Source of the DNA: Rhodopseudomonas pseudopalustris
Lineage (GTDB): Bacteria; Pseudomonadota; Alphaproteobacteria; Rhizobiales; Xanthobacteraceae
DNA: 64,000 bases
Assembly (NCBI RefSeq): GCF_900110435.1
Contig: NZ_FODT01000004.1
Coordinates: 414,012-478,011 of the forward strand
Direction: 5' to 3'
Within the stretch, counting starts at the first letter, position 1. Every line of letters begins with the position of its first letter. A program made the translations under genes and the position numbers. The notes below the pieces were generated by a model that was given only the letters and a program-made list of their open reading frames with translations, had not been told where the DNA came from and did not search any database. Shown in pieces: positions 45,567-53,831 of the stretch.

Positions 45567-47105
45567 ATGTTGGCGAGCGAGATGATCCGGCGTGGTGCGA
45601 TCTATCACGGCCCGAAGACGGCTGTGATGTTCGGCGATCAGACGATGACCTTCACCGAGGTCGACCTGCTGTCGAACCGGATTGCCAACGTCTTCATCGA
45701 GACGTTCAAGCTCGAGGTCGGCAGCCGGGTCGGCATGTTGCTGAACAATTCGATCTACACGCTGCCGATCGACTTCGGCTTCGTGAAGTCGCGGTTGTCG
45801 CGGGTGCCGATGAATTCGCGATTGTCGGCGGCCGAACAGCAGCAGATGCTGGAGGGGGCTGGCGTCGAGATTCTGATCCACGGCACCGATCTGACCGAGC
45901 GCGCGCATGAACTCGCGCAGGCGATGCAGCTCAAGCTGATCAGCGTCGGAAATCGCGCCGATCCGGACGATCTCCTGCAACTCGCGCAGGCGCAATCCGA
46001 TGCGCCGCCGGCGCGTACCGCGGAGCCCGACGACGTCGTCATCACGATCTTCACCTCCGGCACCACAGGAAAGCTCAAGGCGGTGGAGCATACCCAGGCG
46101 AGCTGGGCGGCGATGGCGACCAACGTGTTGATCAACATGGAGATCGGCGAGGGTGACGTGATGTTGCACGCCGCCTCGATGATCCATGCCTCCGGTTGCT
46201 TCATCGTGCCGTATTGGTTGCGGGGCGGGGTCGCGGCGGTGCTGCCGGGGTTTACACCCGCGAGCTATCTCGATGCGGTCGAGCGCTGGAAGCCGACCGC
46301 GCTCAATCTGGTGCCGACGATGATCGGCATGTTGCTCGACCATCCCGGCATCGAGCAGGCGGATTTCTCTTCTGTGAAGAGCATCATTTACGGCGCGTCG
46401 CCGATGCCGCGGCCGACGATGCATCGCGCGCTGAAACTCTGGGGCCCGCGCTTCGCGCAATATTACGGCCAGTCGGAGGCGCCGATCTTCATCACCAATT
46501 TGACCAAGGAGGATCACGTCGGCCCCGATGCGGAGCAGCGGCTGGCTTCCTGTGGACGCCCATCGATCGATTGCGAAATCAAGCTGGTCAATGAAGAGGG
46601 CGACGATGTCGCGCCCGGCGAGGCCGGCGAGATCGCGCTGCGCACGGCGTTCGCGATGAAGGGCTACTACAACGCGCCGGAGCTGAATGCGCAGATGTTC
46701 CTGCCCGGCGGTTGGCTGCGCACCCGCGACGTCGGCCGGTTCGACAAGGACGGCTATCTGTATCTGGTCGATCGCACCTCCGACATGATCGTCACCGGCG
46801 GCTACAACGTCTATCCGCGCGAGGTCGAGGATGCGCTAGCGGCGCATCCGGCGGTGCGCGAGGTGGTGGTCGTGGGCCTGCCCGACGACAAATGGGGCGA
46901 GACCGTCGCGGCCTTCGTCGCGTTGCGCAAGGAGGCAAGCGCCGAGGATGCCGAGTTGATCGCCTTCGCGCGCGAGCGGCTCGCCGGCTACAAGGTGCCG
47001 AAGCAGGTGCAGTTCATCGACGAGGTGCCGAAGAGCCCGGTCGGCAAGCTGCTGCGCCGCGCGGTGCGCGATCCGTTCTGGCAGGGCCGAGACCGCAAGA
47101 TCTGA
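45567..47105 (+). CDS. Acyl-CoA synthetase (AMP-forming), second copy
   Basis: A 512-residue class I adenylate-forming enzyme. Motifs: ITIFTSGTTGKLKAVEHT (A3), QYYGQSEAP (A5), TRDVGRFDKDGYLYLVDRTSDMI (A7-A8) and the terminal lysine in KSPVGKLLRR. It differs strongly from the first ligase, so the island may activate two acids or stereo-forms. It is the last gene of the same-strand catabolic block. Confidence 0.9.
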   Translation: MLASEMIRRGAIYHGPKTAVMFGDQTMTFTEVDLLSNRIANVFIETFKLEVGSRVGMLLNNSIYTLPIDFGFVKSRLSRVPMNSRLSAAEQQQMLEGAGVEILIHGTDLTERAHELAQAMQLKLISVGNRADPDDLLQLAQAQSDAPPARTAEPDDVVITIFTSGTTGKLKAVEHTQASWAAMATNVLINMEIGEGDVMLHAASMIHASGCFIVPYWLRGGVAAVLPGFTPASYLDAVERWKPTALNLVPTMIGMLLDHPGIEQADFSSVKSIIYGASPMPRPTMHRALKLWGPRFAQYYGQSEAPIFITNLTKEDHVGPDAEQRLASCGRPSIDCEIKLVNEEGDDVAPGEAGEIALRTAFAMKGYYNAPELNAQMFLPGGWLRTRDVGRFDKDGYLYLVDRTSDMIVTGGYNVYPREVEDALAAHPAVREVVVVGLPDDKWGETVAAFVALRKEASAEDAELIAFARERLAGYKVPKQVQFIDEVPKSPVGKLLRRAVRDPFWQGRDRKI

Positions 47106-47115
47106 GCACGCGTTG

Positions 47116-47135
47116 ACCGGTCGTAAACGACCGGT
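47116..47135. repeat. Perfect inverted repeat after the second ligase gene
   Basis: ACCGGTCGT (47116-47124) and ACGACCGGT (47127-47135) separated by AA, 11 bases after the ligase stop and 66 bases before the next start. No T-tract follows, so it may be a weak terminator stem or a protein-binding site. Confidence 0.5.
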
Positions 47136-47200
47136 TAACCGAAACTTATCGCCACGCATGGCTTACTCGCGGCAATCCTCCGATTGCTGCGAGCTTTGCC

Positions 47201-48655
47201 GTGACCATTCAGGCGATGGAATCGTCCGAGACTGCCGGATCCAAAGGCGGCGTGCTGCCCTTGCTGATCGGCTGCGGCGTGCTGGTGTTCCTGCTGGTCA
47301 CCGGCGAGGCGCTGCTGCAGGACTCCGACATCTTCTGGCAGATCGAGACCGGCCGCTGGATTCTCGCGCACGGCGCGGTGCCGACCGCCGATTTGTTCTC
47401 GTTCACCAAAGCCGGCGCGCCATGGCTGTCGAGCTCCTGGCTGGCGCAGGTGATTTTCGCGCTCGCGATGCAGGCGGGCTGGGCCGGGCCGGTGATCGTG
47501 ACGGCGCTGGCGGCGGCGGCTGCGTTCGCGCTGTTTGCCGCCTATCTCGAACGCCATGCGAGTGCGCTGCTGACAACGGCGCTGACGCTGCTCGCGGTGG
47601 CGCTGACGGTGCCGCATCTGTTAGCGCGGCCGCACGTGCTGGCGCTGCCGTTGCTGGTCGCATGGTTCATCGGACTGATCGACGCCGCCGATCGCAAGGC
47701 CGCGCCGCGATGGCCGCTGCTGATCGTGATCGCGCTGTGGGCGAACATCCATGGCGGATTCGGGCTTGGCCTGGTGCTGATCGGGCCGACCGCGCTCGAG
47801 GCGCTGCGCCAGGCGGCGCCGGCGCAACGTCTGTTCCTGGCATTGCGCTGGGCCGCCTTCGGCGTCGCCGCGCTGGTTGCATGCTGCGCCACGCCCTATG
47901 GCTGGAACACGCTGATCGCGGCCAGCAAGATCCTCAGCCTCGGCGAGGTATTGACGACGGTGGCGGAATGGTCGCCGCCGGATTTCGGCCGGTTCGGCCC
48001 GTTCGAGGCGAGCATCCTGGCGCTGTTCGGCGTCGCGCTGTGGCGCGGGCTGACATTGCCTTGGCCGCGACTGCTGCTGGTGCTCGGGCTGCTGCACATG
48101 GCGCTCGGCCACATCCGCAGCGTCGAGACGTTCGCGTTGCTGGTTCCAATTGTGCTGGCGCGGCCATGGGCGGAGCAGCTTGCGCCGCGCAGCGTTGCGC
48201 CGCCTGTCGCCAGAAGCGAATTTGCGCTGCCCGGTTGGGCCGTCGCGACGGCTGCGGTCACGATCATCGCCGCAACTGTCGCTGTCGCGCCGCGGCTGAA
48301 TTATCGCTTCGTCGCGACGCAGATTCCGGAGCAGGCGCTGGCCGCAGCGCAGCAGCACGGCGCCAAGCGGATTCTGAATGCCTATGAGTTCGGCGGCTAT
48401 CTGATTTCCCGTCATGTCCCGGTATTCATCGACGGCCGCGCCGAGCTGTATGGCGAGGCGATGGTGATGGACATGTTCCGCGCCGCGGCGGGCCGCGATG
48501 CAGGCGCACTCGATCGGCTCGTCGACAATTACAATGTCGATGCCACCTTGCTGCCGGCGCAGCAGCCGATCGTCGGTCTGATGGACCGTCGTCCCGGCTG
48601 GCGTCGCCTCCATGCCGACGACATCGCCGTCGTGCATGTGCGCGACGGCCTCTGA
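47201..48655 (+). CDS. Multi-pass membrane protein of unknown function
   Basis: A 484-residue protein with about ten membrane helices and a soluble C-terminal region (FIDGRAELYGEAMVMDMFRAAAG). The first periplasmic loop has DSDIFWQIETGRWILAHGAVPTADLFSFT, recalling the acidic loop of GT-C glycosyltransferase-like membrane proteins, and the C-terminal FIDGRAELYG segment is conserved in that group of uncharacterised proteins. Start GTG at 47201 or ATG at 47216. Function not known. Confidence 0.65.
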   Translation: MTIQAMESSETAGSKGGVLPLLIGCGVLVFLLVTGEALLQDSDIFWQIETGRWILAHGAVPTADLFSFTKAGAPWLSSSWLAQVIFALAMQAGWAGPVIVTALAAAAAFALFAAYLERHASALLTTALTLLAVALTVPHLLARPHVLALPLLVAWFIGLIDAADRKAAPRWPLLIVIALWANIHGGFGLGLVLIGPTALEALRQAAPAQRLFLALRWAAFGVAALVACCATPYGWNTLIAASKILSLGEVLTTVAEWSPPDFGRFGPFEASILALFGVALWRGLTLPWPRLLLVLGLLHMALGHIRSVETFALLVPIVLARPWAEQLAPRSVAPPVARSEFALPGWAVATAAVTIIAATVAVAPRLNYRFVATQIPEQALAAAQQHGAKRILNAYEFGGYLISRHVPVFIDGRAELYGEAMVMDMFRAAAGRDAGALDRLVDNYNVDATLLPAQQPIVGLMDRRPGWRRLHADDIAVVHVRDGL

Positions 48656-48684
48656 TCGCAGCCCCCACTTTTGGGGGGCATACT

Positions 48685-49962
48685 TTAGAGATTGCTCTCG
48701 GTGATCGCGCCATAGACCAGCGCGCGCAGCTCGCGGCGGATCGGATAGCTGCTCGACGGCAGAAGCTGGGTCATGAAGATGGTGATCAGGTCCTCGGCCG
48801 GATCGATCCAGAACGCGGTCGAGGCGGCGCCGCCCCAATAATACTCGCCGACACTGCCGGGAAGCAGCGTCGAGGCCGGGTTCATGTTGACGGCGAAGCC
48901 GAGGCCGAAGCCGATGCCGGCATTGGTTGCTTCGCTGAACATCGAGCGCGACATCTCGGTGAGGTCGCGATTGCCGGGGAGGTGGTTGGTAGTCATCAGC
49001 CTGAGGGTCTTCGGGCCGATCAGGCGGACGCCGCCGAGTTCGCCGCCATTGAGCAGCGCGCGGCAGAATGCAAGATAGTCCGCCGTGGTCGAGACCAGCC
49101 CGCCGCCGCCGGAGATCAGATCGGGCGGCGCGAGGAAGCTGCTGGTGGCTGGATCATCCTGCAACGTCATGCCGCCCTCGCCATCGGCGGAGTAGCAGGC
49201 GGCGAGGCGGTGCGCTTTCGCTTCGGGGACGAAGAAGTCGGTGTCGGTCATGCCGAGCGGATCGAGAATTCGCTGCCTGACGAATTGCTCGAACGGCATG
49301 CCGCTGATCTTCTGAATGATGTTGCCGAGCACGTCGGTCGACACCGAGTAGTTCCAGGCCTCGCCCGGTGAGAACTCCAGCGGAATTCTGGCGAGATCGG
49401 CAATCCAGCAGTCCAGCGTGCCGGCCTTTTCGAACGCGCCGATCCCCTTGTCGCGATAGGCGGCGTCGACATTGGTGCGGTTCTGGAAGCCGTAGGTGAG
49501 GCCCGACGTATGCCGCAACAGATCGACGATCTGCATCGGCCGCGCCGGCGGTCTGGTCAAAAACGCAGGCGCGATGCCGGCCTGAAATACGCCGAGATTG
49601 GCCCATTCCGGAATGTATTTCGCGACCGGATCGTCGAGCTGGATGCGACCTTCCTCGAACAGCATCATCAGCGCGACCGAGGTGATCGGCTTGGTCATCG
49701 AATAGATCCGGAAGATGGTGTCGTCCTTGATCGGCGCTTTGCGCTCACGGTCGGCGTAGCCCAGCGACGATTGATAAACGATCTGGCCGCGGCGATAGAC
49801 CAGCGTCTGGGCGCCGGCGAACCTGCCGGGATCGACGTAGACCCGCTTCAGGTGATCGTCGATCCGCTTCAGCGCCGTCTCGGACATGCCAGCGCTAGCG
49901 GCCGAGCCGGTTGCGGGGGATCGAGGCTTCTGGGCTTGGGCCTGCATTCGACGCTCCGTCAC
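48685..49962 (-). CDS. Serine beta-lactamase-fold hydrolase (class C/EstB-like)
   Basis: A 425-residue enzyme of the beta-lactamase/transpeptidase-like family. The catalytic SxxK tetrad is Ser88-Met-Thr-Lys91 and the second motif is Tyr205 in WNYSVS. No convincing signal peptide is visible, which favours a cytoplasmic esterase or peptidase over an antibiotic-resistance lactamase. It is convergent with the membrane protein gene, 29 bp away, and divergent from the dioxygenase. Confidence 0.82.
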   Translation of the reverse strand: MTERRMQAQAQKPRSPATGSAASAGMSETALKRIDDHLKRVYVDPGRFAGAQTLVYRRGQIVYQSSLGYADRERKAPIKDDTIFRIYSMTKPITSVALMMLFEEGRIQLDDPVAKYIPEWANLGVFQAGIAPAFLTRPPARPMQIVDLLRHTSGLTYGFQNRTNVDAAYRDKGIGAFEKAGTLDCWIADLARIPLEFSPGEAWNYSVSTDVLGNIIQKISGMPFEQFVRQRILDPLGMTDTDFFVPEAKAHRLAACYSADGEGGMTLQDDPATSSFLAPPDLISGGGGLVSTTADYLAFCRALLNGGELGGVRLIGPKTLRLMTTNHLPGNRDLTEMSRSMFSEATNAGIGFGLGFAVNMNPASTLLPGSVGEYYWGGAASTAFWIDPAEDLITIFMTQLLPSSSYPIRRELRALVYGAITESNL

Positions 49963-50207
49963 TGCATGGAAAGGTCAATCAGCGCATCGCGCCGCCGCGG
50001 GCCGTTGCGCGCCTTCGGCAATCTGATAACGGAAAAGCCGAAACCATTCTATCGTGCCCGAAGCTGATCACGCTGAATCTGTACGAAATTGAGCACTTGA
50101 TCCGATCTTCAGCAATGTCCGTCCGTGCAGACCGGTCTGCAGGGTGTACGCTTATCACGACGGAAGGCTTGGTGTAGCGTTCGGTCAATGCCAACCGGGA
50201 ATGCAAT

Positions 50208-51116
50208 ATGCCTCAATTCGACGAGACCGGACTGACCGAAGCGGTCGTCGCAAGCTTCGACGAGACGCCTGATCCGCGGCTGAAGCACCTGATGCGCGAG
50301 TTGGTCCGCTCGCTGCACGACTATGTTCGCCGCACCGGGCTGACCTTCGATGAATGGCAAAAGGCGATCGATTTCCTCACCCGCACCGGGCAGAAATGCT
50401 CGCCGAGCCGGCAAGAATTCATCCTGCTGTCGGACGTGCTCGGCGTCTCGATGCTGGTCGACGCGGTCAATCATCGCGAGCGCGATGGCGCGACCCAAAC
50501 GACGGTGCTCGGACCGTTCTATGTCGGCGAGCACAGGCTGATGCCGCACGGCGCCGATATCTCCGAGGGCGTCGAGGGGGAGCGGATGTATGTCGAAAGC
50601 CGCGTCACCGATCTTGCCGGTGCGCCGCTGGCCGGCGTGCCGATCGATGTCTGGCACGCCGATGACGACGGTTTCTACGATACGCAGAAACCGTCTTACG
50701 CGCAGGCCGGCCCGTCGCTGCGGGCGCGGTTCATCACCGATTCCGACGGGCGGTTCACGTTCCGAACCATCCTGCCGTGCAGCTATCCGATCCCGATCGA
50801 CGGTCCGGTCGGCGATCTGATCCTCGCCACGCAGCGGCATCCGATGCGCCCGGCGCATGTGCATTTTCTGGTCAACGCGCCGGGATACGAGCCGCTGATC
50901 ACGCATGTGTTCATCGAGGGCGACAAATATCTCGAAAGCGATGTCGTGTTCGGCGTCAAGGACGACCTGATTTCGACCATCGAATTGCGCAATGATGCGG
51001 TGATGCCCGATGGCCGCGAGGCGCCGGGGCCGTGGCATCTGATGACCTATGAATTCCGGCTGAAGCCGGGCAGGGGCGCGGCGCCGAAGCCGATCTTGGC
51101 GGCTGCTGCGGAGTAG
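50208..51116 (+). CDS. Intradiol ring-cleavage dioxygenase (hydroxyquinol/catechol 1,2-type)
   Basis: A 302-residue non-heme Fe(III) enzyme that splits catechol-type rings between the hydroxyls. Predicted iron ligands are Tyr157 (GFYD), Tyr193 (CSYPIP), His217 and His219 (RPAHVHF). The N-terminal dimerisation helices and LSDVLGVSMLVDAVNHR resemble hydroxyquinol 1,2-dioxygenases more than catechol 1,2-dioxygenases. No maleylacetate reductase or muconate gene is adjacent, so the pathway is not complete here. An aldo/keto reductase gene follows by 15 bp. Confidence 0.9.
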   Translation: MPQFDETGLTEAVVASFDETPDPRLKHLMRELVRSLHDYVRRTGLTFDEWQKAIDFLTRTGQKCSPSRQEFILLSDVLGVSMLVDAVNHRERDGATQTTVLGPFYVGEHRLMPHGADISEGVEGERMYVESRVTDLAGAPLAGVPIDVWHADDDGFYDTQKPSYAQAGPSLRARFITDSDGRFTFRTILPCSYPIPIDGPVGDLILATQRHPMRPAHVHFLVNAPGYEPLITHVFIEGDKYLESDVVFGVKDDLISTIELRNDAVMPDGREAPGPWHLMTYEFRLKPGRGAAPKPILAAAAE

Positions 51117-51131
51117 AGACGGGAGTTCACA

Positions 51132-51977
51132 GTGAGTTGGGACACGCGCAGATTCGGCCGGGGCGGGCCGGAGATTGCGCCGATCGGACAGGGCACCTGG
51201 TACATCGATCGGGGTGACCGAACGGCGGCGATCGCCGCGCTGCGGCGCGGCCTCGACCTCGGCATGACCCATATCGACACCGCCGAGATGTATGGCGACG
51301 CCGAGCCGCTGGTGGCGGAGGCGATCGACGGTCGGCGCGACGAGGTCTTTCTCGTCTCGAAAGTGCTGCCGAGCAACGCCTCGCGCAGCGGCGCCATCGC
51401 GGCCTGTGAACGCTCGCTGAAACGGCTGAAGACCGACCGGCTCGATTGCTATCTGCTGCATTGGCGTGGAAAGGTTCGGCTGGCGGACACGGTCGCCGCG
51501 TTCGAGGAACTGGTCGCCGCCGGCAAGATTCGGTCGTGGGGCGTCAGCAATTTCGACGCCGGCGATTTGTGGGAACTGCTCAAAGTCGCGGGGCCGGGCA
51601 GGATCGCCTGCAATCAGGTGCTCTATCATCTGCGCGAACGCGCGATCGAGCACGCGGTGGTCCCGTGGTGCGAGGCCCACGGCGTCGCGGTCACGGCCTA
51701 TTCACCATTCGGTCACGATGAGTTTCCCGAACCACGTAGCGCCGAGGGGCGGCTGTTGCAGGCGATCGCCGGAGCCCATGGCGCGACGCCGCGCCAGGTG
51801 GCGCTGGCATTTCTGACCCGCCGACCGTCGCTGTTCGCGATTCCGAAGGCGGCTGATGCGGCGCATGCGGCCGACAATGCCGCGGCCGCTTCGCTGCGGC
51901 TCTCCGACGAAGAGATCGCGGCGATCGATCAGGCGTTTCCGCTGGGGCCGGAGCCGGCCAGCCTGCCGATGCTGTAA
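51132..51977 (+). CDS. Aldo/keto reductase
   Basis: A 281-residue NADPH-dependent TIM-barrel oxidoreductase. The catalytic tetrad is visible: Asp49 and Tyr54 (HIDTAEMYG), Lys77 (LVSKVLP) and His110 (CYLLHW). VSNFDAGDL and the C-terminal IPKAAD cofactor segment also fit. Start GTG at 51132 with GGGAG upstream. It is co-directional with the ring-cleavage dioxygenase and could reduce a ring-fission product, but the family is broad. Confidence 0.88.
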   Translation: MSWDTRRFGRGGPEIAPIGQGTWYIDRGDRTAAIAALRRGLDLGMTHIDTAEMYGDAEPLVAEAIDGRRDEVFLVSKVLPSNASRSGAIAACERSLKRLKTDRLDCYLLHWRGKVRLADTVAAFEELVAAGKIRSWGVSNFDAGDLWELLKVAGPGRIACNQVLYHLRERAIEHAVVPWCEAHGVAVTAYSPFGHDEFPEPRSAEGRLLQAIAGAHGATPRQVALAFLTRRPSLFAIPKAADAAHAADNAAAASLRLSDEEIAAIDQAFPLGPEPASLPML

Positions 51978-51993
51978 ACGGCGACGGCGCGGC

Positions 51994-52012
51994 GGCCTCC
52001 GCGCGGGAGGCC
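51994..52012 (+). terminator. GC-rich hairpin after the aldo/keto reductase gene
   Basis: GGCCTCC (51994-52000) pairs with GGAGGCC (52006-52012), extended by outer GGCGGC/GCCGCC bases, starting 17 bases after the stop. No T-tract, so a weak or Rho-assisted terminator. Confidence 0.45.
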
Positions 52013-52153
52013 AAAGCGCCGCCGGTTGCATAGCCGAGTCCTGATTTCCACGCTTGCGCCGCGGACCCAGACATCGTTTTGTCGGATTGTTACTTGAATA
52101 GTCCGTCGCCTGCGGCCCGATCGATTTTCCCTCGTCATTGCGCTTTTGGACCC

Positions 52154-53101
52154 GTGACCATCACCTCGCCACCTGTGACCGACGCCGCTCGTCGCCTGAC
52201 CCAGCGCCATGCCGATCATCCGTTGCGCGGCATTGCGCTGATCGTCGCCTCCACGGTGTTTCTCGCCTGTTCCGACACGTTGGCGAAGTATCTCGGGCGC
52301 ACGCTGCCGCCGATCGAGATCGGCTGGATCCGATTTCTGGTGTTTCTGCTGATCATGCTGCCGGTGGCGCTGGCATCGTCGGAATCGCCGCTGCGCTCGG
52401 TGCGGCCGAAGCTGCAGGTGCTGCGGGCGCTGGCGCTGGTGGCGTCGTCGGTGCTGTTCATCACCGGCCTGCGCTTCCTGCCGATCGCCGAGGCCTCGGC
52501 GACCTCGTTCGTCGCGCCGCTGTTCGTCACCGCGCTGTCGATCGTTCTGCTCGGCGAGGCGATCGGCATCCGGCGCTGGGTGGCGACGCTGGTCGGATTG
52601 ATCGGCGTGCTGATCGTGATCCGGCCGGGCTCGTCGACCTTCAATCCCGCGGTGATCCTGCCGATCCTCTCGGCGTTGTGCTGGGCGATCACGCTGATCC
52701 TGACGCGAATGATCAGCGGCGCCGATCGCGCCGTGGTCACCATGACGTTTTCCGCGCTGGTCGGCTTCCTCGCGCTGAGCGCAATGGTGCCGTTCGTCTG
52801 GGTGACGCCGAGCTGGACCGACATCGCGATCGGTCTCGGCGTCGGACTGGCGTCGACCATCGGGCAGTGGATCGTGGTGCTGGCGTTCCGCTACGCCGAC
52901 GCATCGGCGCTGGCGCCATTCTCCTACAGCCAGCTGTTGTGGGTCACGATTCTTGGATACGCGGTGTTCAGCGAGATCCCGGATGCGTGGACCTTCGTCG
53001 GCGCGGTGGTGATCATCTGCAGCGGCGTCTACATCGCCCATCGCGAGCGACTGCGGCGCAAGCAGAACGTGGCGCCGGCCGAGCCGAATCCGAACCCGTA
53101 G
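52154..53101 (+). CDS. EamA-family (DMT) transporter
   Basis: A 315-residue inner-membrane protein with ten predicted helices in two EamA repeats. Typical pieces: STVFLACSDTLAKYL in the first repeat, ASATSFVAPLFVTALSIVLLGE closing it, and ALAPFSYSQLLWVTILGYAVFSEIPD in the second. Such proteins export metabolites or amino acids. A GTG at 52154 is chosen because the upstream in-frame codons from a TTG at 52079 look non-coding; the start is not certain. Confidence 0.82.
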   Translation: MTITSPPVTDAARRLTQRHADHPLRGIALIVASTVFLACSDTLAKYLGRTLPPIEIGWIRFLVFLLIMLPVALASSESPLRSVRPKLQVLRALALVASSVLFITGLRFLPIAEASATSFVAPLFVTALSIVLLGEAIGIRRWVATLVGLIGVLIVIRPGSSTFNPAVILPILSALCWAITLILTRMISGADRAVVTMTFSALVGFLALSAMVPFVWVTPSWTDIAIGLGVGLASTIGQWIVVLAFRYADASALAPFSYSQLLWVTILGYAVFSEIPDAWTFVGAVVIICSGVYIAHRERLRRKQNVAPAEPNPNP

Positions 53102-53128
53102 GGCCGTAGCGCCGGAATTGAAGCTCGA

Positions 53129-53210
53129 TCATTGCGGGTGAAGCGAAGCCATCCAGCGCCGGGCAGGCGCTTTCGGAATGACTTCGTCGCTTCGCTCGCT
53201 CCTCGCAATG
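53129..53210. repeat. Second type of palindromic repeat (TCATTGCG...CGCAATGG)
   Basis: Opens TCATTGCGGGTGAAGCGAAGCCATCC and ends CTTCGCTCGCTCCTCGCAATGG, inverted with respect to each other around a CCGGGCAGGCGC centre. It is a different family from the GTCATTCCGG repeats and looks like a degenerate copy. It lies between the convergent EamA and Lrp genes. Confidence 0.65.
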
Positions 53211-53237
53211 GCGAAGCGAAGACCTCCGATGGTTCGC

Positions 53238-53699
53238 TTACACCGGCAGCGCGATCGAGTATTTCACCTGGCTGAGTGCGAAACTCGACTCGATCGAGGC
53301 GATGCCGTCGAGCCGGGTCAGCTTGTTCTTCAGGAACGCCTCATAGGCGGCGAGGTCGGCGGCGACCACGCGTAGCAGATAGTCGCGGTTGCCGGTCATC
53401 AGATAACATTCGAGCACTTCGTCCCATTTCGAGATCGCGCGGGCGAAGCGATTGAGGTCTTCTTCCTTCTGCCGCACCAGCTTGATCGAGATGAACACGC
53501 TGACATGCAGGCCGATCGCCTTTTGATCGACCAGCGCGGTGTACCGCGTAATCACGCCGCGGCTTTCCAGCAGCTTCACCCGGCGATGACAGGGCGACAC
53601 CGACAATCCGACCTTGTCGGCGAGTTCCTGCATGGTGGTGCGGCCGTCGGCCTGCAGGCTGGCGAGGATTTTGCGGTCGATCGCGTCGAGCTCGGGCAT
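53238..53699 (-). CDS. Lrp/AsnC-family transcriptional regulator
   Basis: A 153-residue regulator with an N-terminal winged helix (LDAIDRKILASLQADGRTTMQELADKVGLSVSPCHRRVKLLE) and a C-terminal RAM ligand-binding domain (VLECYLMTGNRDYLLRVVA). The ATG at 53699 gives the standard length. It is divergent from the 2-oxoacid dehydrogenase E1 gene with 132 bp between. The same pairing is known from Pseudomonas putida, where Lrp-type MdeR neighbours the E1-like mdeB. It likely controls the E1 gene in response to an amino acid. Confidence 0.9.
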   Translation of the reverse strand: MPELDAIDRKILASLQADGRTTMQELADKVGLSVSPCHRRVKLLESRGVITRYTALVDQKAIGLHVSVFISIKLVRQKEEDLNRFARAISKWDEVLECYLMTGNRDYLLRVVAADLAAYEAFLKNKLTRLDGIASIESSFALSQVKYSIALPV

Positions 53700-53831
53700 T
53701 GGGATGAATTCGCCGAATGAGGGTCTGCATTGGCAGATTATCCCAATCCTTCCGGTTTTGTCGCCAGGATTTGAGAAGTCACGCCGGGCGATCCGGCCTA
53801 AAATCGGCGGATCGAACACGAGGTGATCGCC

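Noticed and set aside
48685..49962. Antibiotic-resistance beta-lactamase
   Set aside because: The SxxK and Tyr motifs fit the class C/EstB esterase fold, but no signal peptide is visible and no resistance context exists.
52079..52153. N-terminal extension of the EamA transporter from a TTG codon
   Set aside because: The extra 25 residues are not membrane-like and have no ribosome-binding site; the GTG at 52154 gives a normal length.
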